Counted from the first letter of the stretch, positions 1 through 5,198 are shown. The stretch is 5,198 nucleotides of DNA from Candidatus Segatella papionis (GCA_002297965.1 DBLF01000025.1:1-5198), one strand, 5' to 3'. A program made the numbers and translations. The notes: generated by a model not told the origin, from the letters alone.

Positions 1-548
1 ATGGTGGCATGTTCGGCAGCCTCCTTCTTGTCCTCCATCAAAACTTGCTTGGCATTTGGAATCGCTGCGTCGATGGTTCCTTTCATGGGATAGGAATAGA
101 TTCTTCCATCCCTTATCTTGATGAAGGTCTCAGGCGAGAAGCACACGAAGCTTTCATGATGAGCTTTCGTGTCTTGAAGCAACAACTTATATTTTCCCTT
201 GGCTTGCAGGAATATATCCCTCAGCGATAGGTTACATTCCACCTTCACTTGGCAAGTGAGGTTGGTCAGATAGCTGTTACCAGCCAGAATGTTGTTCTTT
301 ACATGCTCAAAACTCTTCTTGTATTCATCGAACGAAGGAGGAAACACCTGCCATTTTTCCAACTTTGTTGGTTGGTAATGAAGTGGTTGGGCATTGGATA
401 TGCCCTCGAAATCATAGAGGCACTCATCAGGATTCACCTCGGACAGTTTCTTGATATATGCCTCGGTACCAGTATAATTGATGACAAACAAGAAGTCATC
501 GCTTTGGCTTGCCAACTGATTGATACGGTCTATAATCTCTTGCTTCAT
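1..548 (-). CDS. pabB: Aminodeoxychorismate synthase component I (PabB), 5' part, cut by the window edge
   Basis: About 182 N-terminal codons are present; the 3' part lies beyond base 1. The family converts chorismate, with ammonia from a glutaminase partner, to 4-amino-4-deoxychorismate for folate synthesis in the cytoplasm. Visible landmarks of the chorismate-binding domain are GNSYLTNLT (residues 90-98), FSPETF (137-142) and PMKGT (154-158), followed by a KKEAAEHAT stretch that in this family leads into the conserved IVDLxRNDL segment just outside the window. The N-terminal region before the catalytic core is short, as in the compact PabB proteins of Bacteroidetes, so TrpE is less likely; a general isochorismate or anthranilate synthase is excluded only by overall resemblance. 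The start ATG (548-546) shares 4 bases with the stop of the small upstream gene, implying coupled translation. Confidence 0.9.
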   Translation of the reverse strand, partial: MKQEIIDRINQLASQSDDFLFVINYTGTEAYIKKLSEVNPDECLYDFEGISNAQPLHYQPTKLEKWQVFPPSFDEYKKSFEHVKNNILAGNSYLTNLTCQVKVECNLSLRDIFLQAKGKYKLLLQDTKAHHESFVCFSPETFIKIRDGRIYSYPMKGTIDAAIPNAKQVLMEDKKEAAEHAT

Positions 549-871
549 GATTTTCCTTTCTCCATGATTTCCCTCATTGCCTGATGCGCCAACTCATGCG
601 TCCGTGGTAACTGAGGATACTTGTGATAGCTCACTACCTTCACGCTTACTTGCCTATGCCTCGATTTCAGAGCGATGCACTGTTTGATAAGGTCAGTGTT
701 GGCAGACTTGTCCGATGGTGTAGTGTCAAAGTTTTGGATGTAAGCCCCTCCGCTCTCACGTCTCTTGCTCGCATAATTGCAGGAGCCGCCACACCATATA
801 TAATAGGTGTCAGGCTTCATGCAGAAATTAACCATGCCTTTTGATATATCTTGTTTCTTCCTTTTTGTCAT
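545..871 (-). CDS. Small hypothetical protein, possibly RNase H-like fold, coupled to pabB
   Basis: I do not recognise a named family with certainty. The protein is up to 108 residues, soluble, with no signal peptide or membrane segment. A YYIWCGGSC strand (23-31), a GGAYI strand (41-45), a DLIKQCIALKS helix (60-70), a VSVKVV strand (about 75-80) and a C-terminal HELAHQAMREIMEK helix follow the order of a small RNase H fold. The usual catalytic DGS of that fold reads GGS here, so nuclease activity is doubtful. This fold assignment is inference. Its TGA overlaps the pabB ATG (ATGA at 545-548), which supports real coding and a shared transcript. The start is uncertain: ATG at 871 lies inside an 18-bp palindrome, and ATGs at 835 and 820 are also in frame; 820 would place the first strand right after the initiator Met, and 835 has AAAAGG 2 bases upstream. 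Confidence 0.6.
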   Translation of the reverse strand: MTKRKKQDISKGMVNFCMKPDTYYIWCGGSCNYASKRRESGGAYIQNFDTTPSDKSANTDLIKQCIALKSRHRQVSVKVVSYHKYPQLPRTHELAHQAMREIMEKGKS

Positions 872-879
872 GACAAAAA
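862..879. promoter_or_regulatory. Perfect 18-bp palindrome at the head of the small-ORF/pabB operon
   Basis: TTTTTGTCATGACAAAAA is its own reverse complement with no spacer. It lies at the upstream end of the minus-strand small ORF and includes that ORF's most upstream ATG. Position and symmetry suggest a binding site for a dimeric regulator, in which case translation would start further downstream (835 or 820). No clear -7/-33 pair was found around it. Operator function is inference. Confidence 0.35.
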
Positions 880-943
880 AAATCTGCCTTTCTCATTTCT
901 TTTAATTTTTAAATGGTTTGACGAACTTCGTATCTAATTCCAT

Positions 944-959
944 TCATCCTCATGCGAGA
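944..959. repeat. 16-bp direct repeat, copy downstream of the ATPase gene (displaced tag-like tail)
   Basis: TCATCCTCATGCGAGA on the plus strand, identical to 2346-2361. It begins 6 bp beyond the ATPase stop codon. Read on the minus strand in the tag frame it gives SHEDEWN followed by TAG (957-934), resembling an alternative tag C-terminus but without the zinc-ligand Cys of the intact gene. A chance 16-bp match inside a window of this size is unlikely (on the order of a few in a thousand by simple counting). Confidence 0.75.
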
Positions 960-965
960 CCATGT

Positions 966-2180
966 TTAATAGTCCGACATTTTCAAGAAGTCACGTAGAT
1001 GAACATGCTTAATTCCATCTACATTTGTCTGACCATACATTCTATCCATGGAGACTACATACTTAGGGTGACTATCCTTGATGAGTTTCAAGTTGCCAAA
1101 CTCTCTTTTCATTGTTTCTTCCGAAGCCAACAGATAAGTGACCTGAACATAGACTATGCTATCGGCCTTCTCTGCCACGAAATCTATCTCTCCTTTATAT
1201 AATTGTCCCACATAAACTTTATATCCCATACGACAAAGATGGCAATAGACGGCATTCTCCATTACCTTTTCTATATCAAAGCTGCGATTGCCCCCTATGA
1301 TATAATTTCTGATGCCCAAATCCTCGAAGTAGAACTTGTCACCAAGTTCGAAGAGTTTTTTGCCATGAATGTCATATCGGTTCACCCGGTCTATGATGTA
1401 GGCATTACAGAGATACTCCAAATAGGAAAGGATCACTTTCGCCGAGGTATCTGTATTTTGAGATTTGAGGAACTTCACGATGCTCTGAGCAGAGAATTGC
1501 TTGCCAATATTGTCACTGATAAACTTGAGCAATGTTCGCAGTAAAGGTATGTTGCGAATTTTCTCACGTTCGATAACATCACGCAATACAATTGTGTTAT
1601 ACACATTCTCGAAATAATCTTCCACCAGTTCAGGGTTATCCAACCCCAAATTGCGCAACTGAGGCAAGCCTCCATTTTGCAAATACAAGCTGAGCGAGGC
1701 ATCATCGTCAACCAAGCCATGGAACTCCAAAAACTCTTTATAGCATAGTCCTCTGATTCGATAAGCCACATATCTTCCTCTCAGACGAGTAGCCAATTCA
1801 CCAGAGAGCATCTTGGCATTACTGCCTGTTATCATGATTTGGCAGGTCTCGTCCGACTGTATGCTCAGTATGGCCTTCTCAAACTCTGAGATTTCCTGCA
1901 CCTCATCTATGAAAAGGAAGTTCTCCTTCCCCTCTTCTATATGACTAGTCACATAAGATTCCAAGTCTTGGTAAGTGGCAATATCATCAAATGCCGTTTT
2001 TTCCTTGTCTATATAGATGACATGATTGTCAGCATTTTGGGCTACATGGTCTCGGATGCGGCGCATCACGCAACTCTTGCCGACACGTCGTTGTCCTATC
2101 AATGCCACTATAATCCCTCGCACAAACATACGTTCGATGCGATCAGAATAGCCTAATCTTTCTAGTATTTGTTGTTTCAT
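966..2180 (-). CDS. AAA family ATPase with C-terminal DUF4143 domain
   Basis: About 404 residues from the start chosen here. The N-terminal AAA_14-type domain has Walker A GQRRVGKS (29-36), Walker B FLFIDE (88-93), a sensor-like ITGSN (117-121) and the Arg-rich LATRLRGRY (129-137). A central winged-helix-like region follows, then a C-terminal DUF4143 part with GEIDF (330-334) and YVQVTY (344-349), which is laid out like a PD-(D/E)XK nuclease core with Thr where a Lys is expected, so catalysis is doubtful. The cellular role of this family is poorly known; it recurs in many copies in Bacteroidetes genomes. An ATG at 2276 is in frame, but the extra 32 residues are translated from the upstream repeats (FLMRNK occurs twice there) and span a candidate promoter, so ATG 2180 is preferred. 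The gene is bracketed by 16-bp direct repeats, suggesting acquisition as a unit. Confidence 0.85.
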   Translation of the reverse strand: MKQQILERLGYSDRIERMFVRGIIVALIGQRRVGKSCVMRRIRDHVAQNADNHVIYIDKEKTAFDDIATYQDLESYVTSHIEEGKENFLFIDEVQEISEFEKAILSIQSDETCQIMITGSNAKMLSGELATRLRGRYVAYRIRGLCYKEFLEFHGLVDDDASLSLYLQNGGLPQLRNLGLDNPELVEDYFENVYNTIVLRDVIEREKIRNIPLLRTLLKFISDNIGKQFSAQSIVKFLKSQNTDTSAKVILSYLEYLCNAYIIDRVNRYDIHGKKLFELGDKFYFEDLGIRNYIIGGNRSFDIEKVMENAVYCHLCRMGYKVYVGQLYKGEIDFVAEKADSIVYVQVTYLLASEETMKREFGNLKLIKDSHPKYVVSMDRMYGQTNVDGIKHVHLRDFLKMSDY

Positions 2181-2274
2181 ATAAGTAAAACTTTTTATAA
2201 AAGCGCCCGTTTTGTTTCTCATAAGAAAAACTTTTGCAAAAATACTATTTTTGTTTCTCATAAGAAACAAAAAC
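2172..2274. repeat. Three related repeats at about 40-bp spacing upstream of the ATPase gene
   Basis: Units begin at 2172, 2212 and 2251 (spacing 40 and 39). The first two agree at 21 of 24 positions (TTGTTTC..ATAAG.AAAACTTTT); the second and third share TTGTTTCTCATAAGAAA exactly. The cores are increasingly palindromic away from the gene: weak in the first, TTTCT/AGAAA arms in the second, 11-bp arms in the third. The unit nearest the gene contains the proposed ATPase start codon (2180-2178). They could be regulator sites or the terminal structure of a mobile module; the sequence does not decide. Confidence 0.7.
2237..2273 (-). promoter_or_regulatory. Candidate ATPase promoter with a 26-nt inverted repeat next to the -7 box
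   Basis: On the minus strand TATTTTTG (2244-2237) matches the Bacteroidetes -7 consensus TAnnTTTG, with a TTTG 23 bases further upstream (2271-2268; usual spacing is slightly shorter). Directly upstream of the -7 box is an inverted repeat with perfect 11-bp arms, 2248-2258 (TTTTTGTTTCT) and 2263-2273, around a CATA spacer. A repressor bound there would cover the promoter, so autoregulation is plausible. The promoter call rests on pattern only. Confidence 0.45.
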
Positions 2275-2329
2275 AATAGAAAACTCTGTTTTATTACTTA
2301 TAATTAACAAAAAACGGAGAAAAGGGGTG

Positions 2330-2878
2330 TCAAGAGAGGAAGCAATCATCCTCATGCGAGAAGATGATGCCGATGGCCTGGAGATAGGAATAGATGATGG
2401 TAGTCCCGACAAATCTCATGCCCCTGCGATATAAATCATTGGATATCTTATCCGAAAGGGGAGAGGATGTGAGATTGTTCTCATTGATAGTCTCCCCTTT
2501 GGTAAAGCCCCAGATGTATTGGTCGAAACTTCCAAACTCCTTTTGTATGTCCATGAATACTTGGGCATTCTTGACGGCAGCCTTGATTTTGAGCTTGTTT
2601 CGGATGATGCTTGCGTCCTGTCTCAATGATTCCATCTTTTGCTCATCGTATGAGGCGATGAGCCGATAGTCGAATCCATCGAAAGCCTTCCGGAAAGCCT
2701 CCCGCTTGTTCAAGATACACTCCCAGGAGAGTCCTGCCTGAAAACTTTCAAGCAGGAGCATCTCGAAGAGTTTCCTGTCATCATGAACAGGCACACCCCA
2801 TTCATGGTCATGGTACTCTACGTAAAGAGGATTCTGTAGATTGCACCAAAAGCATCTTTTCTTAGTTTCTGCTGCCAT
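2330..2878 (-). CDS. tag: DNA-3-methyladenine glycosylase I (Tag)
   Basis: 182 residues, close to the 187 of E. coli Tag. The enzyme removes 3-methyladenine from alkylated DNA and starts base-excision repair. Family landmarks are RCFWC (8-12), YHDHEWGVP (22-30), the LESFQAGLSW segment (43-52) with Glu44 in the place of the E. coli active-site Glu38, QDASIIRNKLKI (about 87-98) and FVGTTIIYSYLQA in the C-terminal part. The structural zinc ligands are all visible: Cys9, His23, His175 and Cys179, the last two in HEDDC. The His175 codon lies inside the 16-bp sequence that recurs beyond the ATPase gene, while the Cys179 codon lies just outside it. A large hairpin separates the gene from the upstream carbonic-anhydrase-like gene, and no -7 box was found in the 82-base gap, so it may be read partly from upstream. 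Confidence 0.95.
   Translation of the reverse strand: MAAETKKRCFWCNLQNPLYVEYHDHEWGVPVHDDRKLFEMLLLESFQAGLSWECILNKREAFRKAFDGFDYRLIASYDEQKMESLRQDASIIRNKLKIKAAVKNAQVFMDIQKEFGSFDQYIWGFTKGETINENNLTSSPLSDKISNDLYRRGMRFVGTTIIYSYLQAIGIIFSHEDDCFLS
2346..2361. repeat. 16-bp direct repeat, copy inside the tag 3' end
   Basis: Same plus-strand 16-mer as at 944-959, 1402 bp apart. Here it encodes Ser-His-Glu-Asp of the Tag C-terminus, including the zinc-binding His175. The flanking bases differ from the other copy at once on both sides, so the repeat has sharp ends. Confidence 0.75.
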
Positions 2879-2891
2879 ATTTATAAATTAT

Positions 2892-2940
2892 CATGTACGA
2901 TAAGTTAAACGCAAAAAGCGGTTTTAACTTATCGTATATG
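2892..2940. other. Long hairpin between the carbonic-anhydrase-like gene and tag
   Basis: The arms TACGATAAGTTAAA-CGC (2896-2912) and its complement (2918-2936) pair over 14 bp, then a 2-base bulge and 3 further pairs, around an AAAAA loop. With one G-U pair the stem extends to 2892-2940. It starts about 20 bases after the carbonic-anhydrase-like stop and ends 13 bases before the tag ATG. No T-run follows on either strand, so a standard intrinsic terminator is not supported; mRNA end protection, weak termination or attenuation are possible. A further TAACTTA (minus strand, 2949-2943) could compete for the TAAGTTA of the first minus-strand arm. Confidence 0.65.
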
Positions 2941-2960
2941 TTAAGTTATAGAACTAATAA

Positions 2961-3467
2961 TTATTCCTTGATATACCAATCCTTGATATACCCTGCATAA
3001 TGCTTGGCAAACTCTTCGGCTTGTCCCGGTGCACAGTCTTTCACCTTCTTGGCAGGAATTCCTGCCCAAATCTCACGTGCAGGAACTTTCGTGCCATGAG
3101 TCACCACAGCTCCTGCGGCAATGATGGCACCCTCGCCAATGTCAGCCTTGTCGAGCACCGTGGCATTCATGCCGATGAGTGCGCCCTTATGTACGATGGC
3201 TCCATGAACTACTGCTCCATGTCCCACCGACACATCGTCCTCCAGAATACAAGGCATAGTGCCAGTCTGGTGGATGCACGCACAATCCTGAACGTTCACA
3301 CGGTTTCCACACCTGATTGCATCCACGTCGGAGCGCAATACTGCACTGTACCAGATGCTACAGTCATCGCCAAGTACGCAGTCGCCCGTGAGTACAGCAT
3401 TCTCGGCAATGAAACAATTCTTACCCCACTTCGGGGTCTTTCCTTCTACGGTCTTGATGATAGCCAT
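2961..3467 (-). CDS. Gamma-carbonic-anhydrase-like hexapeptide-repeat protein
   Basis: 168 residues made almost entirely of left-handed beta-helix hexapeptide repeats, with a C-terminal helix after the WAGIPAKKV motif, as in the YrdA/CaiE/gamma-carbonic-anhydrase group. Three histidines fit the zinc site between trimer subunits: His66 (CIHQT), His83 and His88 (VGHGAVVHG). Arg45, Asp47, Gln60 and Asp61 match conserved positions near the active site of the family. Reversible CO2 hydration is the known activity for some members, but many bacterial homologues have no proven activity, so the reaction is uncertain here. The ATG directly abuts the TAA of the upstream C_GCAxxG_C_C gene with no gap, which indicates one transcript. 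The last ten residues, GYIKD-WYIKE, come from a 15-bp near-tandem duplication. Confidence 0.9.
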   Translation of the reverse strand: MAIIKTVEGKTPKWGKNCFIAENAVLTGDCVLGDDCSIWYSAVLRSDVDAIRCGNRVNVQDCACIHQTGTMPCILEDDVSVGHGAVVHGAIVHKGALIGMNATVLDKADIGEGAIIAAGAVVTHGTKVPAREIWAGIPAKKVKDCAPGQAEEFAKHYAGYIKDWYIKE

Positions 3468-3869
3468 TTATTGTGCCTCCTTTTCGTTGTCAATAAGTTG
3501 CTCCAAGAACTCACATGCATCAGCTACGCAGAGGGGGCATTCACGCAAAACCTGCTTTGTCCCGACACCTTTCAAAATCTTGCACTGCGTGGCATGGTTT
3601 CGCTCCTGGAACTTGCCCATCATCGTTTTCATATCCTTCATGGACTTTACCTTGTCCTTGGCGACCATGCCCAATACGATGCCTGCTCCCACGAGCGCAC
3701 CGCATGTTCCTTCCATATTGCCCATGCCTGCCGCAAAGCTATTGCAAAGATTTTTACTTGTTTCCTCATCAAGTCCAGTAAGGTCGGAATATGTGCAAAG
3801 AACTGCTTGAGCACAATTATATTTGCCGCTTGCTTTCTTCTCAGCAGCTAGCTTCTTTCTGGTTTCCAT
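3468..3869 (-). CDS. C_GCAxxG_C_C family putative redox protein
   Basis: 133 residues, usual size for this family. The signature is clear: YNCAQAV near the N-terminus (Cys19), GMGNMEGTCGALVGAGIVLG (48-67, with Cys56 as the central GTCGAL cysteine), then Cys96 and a CPLC pair (Cys111, Cys114). The Ala/Gly-rich middle is probably a buried helix rather than a true membrane span. The family is described as putative redox-active or electron-transfer proteins from its conserved cysteines; metal or cofactor content is not established. It sits between a flavin reductase (8-base gap) and the carbonic-anhydrase-like gene (no gap), so it is plausibly the electron partner of the flavoprotein, which is inference from context. 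Confidence 0.9.
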   Translation of the reverse strand: METRKKLAAEKKASGKYNCAQAVLCTYSDLTGLDEETSKNLCNSFAAGMGNMEGTCGALVGAGIVLGMVAKDKVKSMKDMKTMMGKFQERNHATQCKILKGVGTKQVLRECPLCVADACEFLEQLIDNEKEAQ

Positions 3870-3877
3870 ATTTGGTG

Positions 3878-4447
3878 TTATTTTAGATTCTTACCATCCG
3901 AGAATGCGTTGCCTACTTTATCTCCCATGGCGACATAGCCATTGTGGATAGGATCGAAGGTGATGAGTTTCATCTTTTCCACGGAAGGTTTTCCATCCTC
4001 ATCCAAGAATCTCTCGTCGCATAGGACATTTACAACTTCTGCGATGATGTAATACCCAGTCTCGCTTTCGTCCAGTTTCTGCTTGATTCTGCATTCCATG
4101 GTCATTGGGAAATCCAGGAACACTGGAGCGTTGACATGCTCTGCTTTCGCTACTTTCCAACCAGTCTTGTCTATTTTTGATGGGTCTTTCTTGGCACTGG
4201 TGATGCCCACGTAATCTGCGGCAACCATTGTATCCTGGTTGGCAAACGCCACCGTGAAGTCTCCGCAGAGATTGAGATTTTCCGTGGTGGCATGACTTCC
4301 CATGGAAATCATGATTTCCTTCATGTCCCAGGTTCCTGCCCATGCCGCATTCATGGCATTAGGCTTTCCATCCTTATTGTAAGTGCCGATAATCAACACA
4401 GGTTGTGGCAACAACCATGGTTTTGCTCCAAAACTTTTCATGCTCAT
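3878..4447 (-). CDS. Flavin reductase family protein (flavoredoxin-like)
   Basis: 189 residues from the chosen start. The protein has the FMN-binding split-barrel pattern of the flavin reductase/flavoredoxin group: PVLIIGTYNKDGKPNAMNAAW (16-36), where NAMNAAW contributes to flavin binding, then GSHATTENL (50-58) and a C-terminal half with further strands. Such proteins bind FMN and pass electrons from reduced pyridine nucleotides or small redox proteins; the donor here is unknown. The open frame extends upstream to 4594, but a good -7 box at 4549-4542 would then lie inside the gene, and the conserved fold begins at AKPW, so ATG 4447 (or 4441) is favoured. It is the first gene of a three-gene operon with the C_GCAxxG_C_C and carbonic-anhydrase-like genes. 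Confidence 0.9.
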   Translation of the reverse strand: MSMKSFGAKPWLLPQPVLIIGTYNKDGKPNAMNAAWAGTWDMKEIMISMGSHATTENLNLCGDFTVAFANQDTMVAADYVGITSAKKDPSKIDKTGWKVAKAEHVNAPVFLDFPMTMECRIKQKLDESETGYYIIAEVVNVLCDERFLDEDGKPSVEKMKLITFDPIHNGYVAMGDKVGNAFSDGKNLK

Positions 4448-4541
4448 ATATTTTAGTTTAACTTGTAAATGTATATGTTCAATGCGGCAGCCATCAGCGA
4501 AAAATACTTCACTCAAACGCTTTACAGGCTGATACTCATTG

Positions 4542-4549
4542 CAAAGGTA
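4542..4549 (-). promoter_or_regulatory. Candidate -7 box for the flavin reductase operon
   Basis: TACCTTTG on the minus strand is an exact TAnnTTTG match, followed by CA as often seen in Bacteroidetes promoters. The -33 TTTG element is not clear. A start of transcription near 4535 would give a leader of about 90 bases before ATG 4447 and rules out the longer upstream starts of that gene. Confidence 0.6.
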
Positions 4550-4623
4550 TATAAAATCCATAGAAAATGCGACTCTTAAAAGAAAAAGTTGCATTTCTTA
4601 GGCGTTATTTAAATTAATTGATG

Positions 4624-4631
4624 TACTTTTG
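4624..4631 (+). promoter_or_regulatory. Candidate -7 box for the HAD hydrolase gene
   Basis: TACTTTTG matches TAnnTTTG and is followed by CA. It lies 43 bases before the proposed HAD ATG. A -33 element at the right distance is weak. It is divergent from the box at 4542-4549, with about 75 bases between the two. Confidence 0.55.
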
Positions 4632-4674
4632 CACATTATTTATGTATGAGACAAATGAGAAAAGTAAATATTCA

Positions 4675-5198
4675 ATGAGCATATACAGAAATATCATATT
4701 CGACGTAGGTTCGGTGCTGGTCAACTGGATGCGTATCAACCTCTACACTACTTTGTTTCATGGCGACAAGAATAAGGCGAAGTGGATGGTGGATAACATC
4801 GTCACCAACTCCTGGAATGACCAAACAGACTTGGGTAAGCCCATCCAGGAATGTATCTTCGAACTCAAACAGGCTTATCCCAAGTATGCTCCTTATATCG
4901 CAGCCTACTGGTATTGCTACAAGGACATGGACGGCGGTGAGATACCAGGAATCTATGATGTCATGAAGGATTTGAAGAACAGGGGATACCATCTCTATTG
5001 CTTGACCAACTGGTCTCACGAGACCTTCCCAATCGTGAAGGAGGTTCATGCACGCCTCTTTGAACTGTTCGACGGCATTGTAGTCAGTGGCGAGGAGAAG
5101 ATGGTGAAGCCCAATCCTGAGATATACAACCTCTTGCTTAGCCGATATAACCTCAAAGCTTCCGAGAGCATCTTCATCGATGACCGCCAACGCAATGT
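4675..5198 (+). CDS. HAD-IA family hydrolase, 5' part, cut by the window edge
   Basis: 174 codons are present and the frame runs off the right end with only a short C-terminus missing. All four HAD motifs are visible: motif I IIFDVGSVLV with nucleophile Asp10, motif II LTNWS (110-114, Thr111), motif III Lys145 in KPNPEIY, and motif IV IFIDDR with Asp169/Asp170. An alpha-helical cap lies between motifs I and II, as in subfamily IA. The second Asp of the usual DxD is Gly12, a pattern typical of the YihX-like FDxGxVL group; these are mostly small-molecule phosphatases, and the substrate cannot be read from the sequence. ATG 4675 is chosen because the conserved strand starts right after it; an in-frame ATG at 4642 lies too close to the probable transcription start. 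The gene is transcribed away from the rest of the window. Confidence 0.92.
   Translation, partial: MSIYRNIIFDVGSVLVNWMRINLYTTLFHGDKNKAKWMVDNIVTNSWNDQTDLGKPIQECIFELKQAYPKYAPYIAAYWYCYKDMDGGEIPGIYDVMKDLKNRGYHLYCLTNWSHETFPIVKEVHARLFELFDGIVVSGEEKMVKPNPEIYNLLLSRYNLKASESIFIDDRQRN

Noticed and set aside
921..931. Short inverted repeat ACGAA-C-TTCGT downstream of the ATPase gene
   Set aside because: Five-base arms with a single-base centre cannot form a hairpin and there is no T-run; too short to call an operator or terminator.
2172..2274. CRISPR array from the spaced repeats upstream of the ATPase
   Set aside because: Only three imperfect copies, similarity extends through much of the spacer, and no cas genes are present.
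2181..2276. N-terminal extension of the ATPase by 32 residues
   Set aside because: It would be encoded by the repeats and promoter-like sequence, and the conserved protein begins at MKQQILERLGYS.
2284..2319. Inverted repeat CTCTGTTTT...AAAACGGAG between tag and the ATPase promoter, as a tag terminator
   Set aside because: The loop is 18 bases, one pair is mismatched in the minus-strand RNA, and no clear T-run follows.
3051..3066. Perfect 16-bp palindrome GGCAGGAATTCCTGCC inside the carbonic-anhydrase-like gene
   Set aside because: It encodes the conserved WAGIPAK motif of hexapeptide-repeat proteins, so the symmetry is explained by coding constraint and chance.
3000..3851. Plus-strand 283-residue open frame, and a 151-residue one at 3355-3810
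   Set aside because: They lie antisense to two strongly recognisable genes, show no family signature, and read as Cys/His-rich antisense translation.
4448..4594. N-terminal extension of the flavin reductase by 49 residues
   Set aside because: It spans a strong -7 box and a leader, and homologous flavin reductases begin near the AKPW segment.
4672..5190. Minus-strand 172-residue open frame opposite the HAD gene
   Set aside because: The plus strand carries all four HAD motifs; the reverse frame has no recognisable domain.

Overview
The window looks like a chromosomal piece of a gut-type Bacteroidales bacterium, most likely Prevotella/Segatella (inference). The reasons are the Bacteroidetes-style -7 boxes (TAnnTTTG) upstream of two genes, the lack of strong Shine-Dalgarno sites, AT-rich spacers, and the family mix: a DUF4143-type AAA ATPase, a short PabB, a C_GCAxxG_C_C redox protein and a flavoredoxin-like flavin reductase. 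Species-level placement cannot be made from the sequence alone.

Layout from left to right. Positions 1-871, minus strand: the 5' part of pabB (aminodeoxychorismate synthase component I, cut by the window edge), preceded by a small RNase H-like hypothetical gene that overlaps it by 4 bases (ATGA), so the two are probably translationally coupled. Positions 966-2180, minus: an AAA/DUF4143 ATPase with a repeat-rich upstream region. Positions 2330-2878, minus: tag, DNA-3-methyladenine glycosylase I. Positions 2961-4447, minus: a tight three-gene operon of flavin reductase, C_GCAxxG_C_C protein and gamma-carbonic-anhydrase-like protein. Positions 4675-5198, plus: the divergent 5' part of a HAD-IA hydrolase. 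The 4448-4674 gap carries two back-to-back -7 boxes that probably drive the redox operon and the HAD gene.

The most interesting signal is around the ATPase gene. A perfect 16-bp direct repeat lies in the last codons of tag (2346-2361) and again 6 bp after the ATPase stop codon (944-959). The far copy reads, in the tag frame, Ser-His-Glu-Asp-Glu-Trp-Asn-stop, so it looks like a second, displaced tag 3' end. This would fit insertion of a roughly 1.4-kb single-gene module into the tag terminus with duplication of the target. The upstream side of the module carries three related repeats about 40 bp apart; one contains a 26-nt inverted repeat and one contains the probable start codon. A perfect 18-bp palindrome with the same TTTTTGT/ACAAAAA ends sits at the upstream end of the small-ORF/pabB operon. 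No tRNA, rRNA, CRISPR array or transposase was seen. The mobile-module interpretation is an inference from repeats and needs comparison with related genomes.
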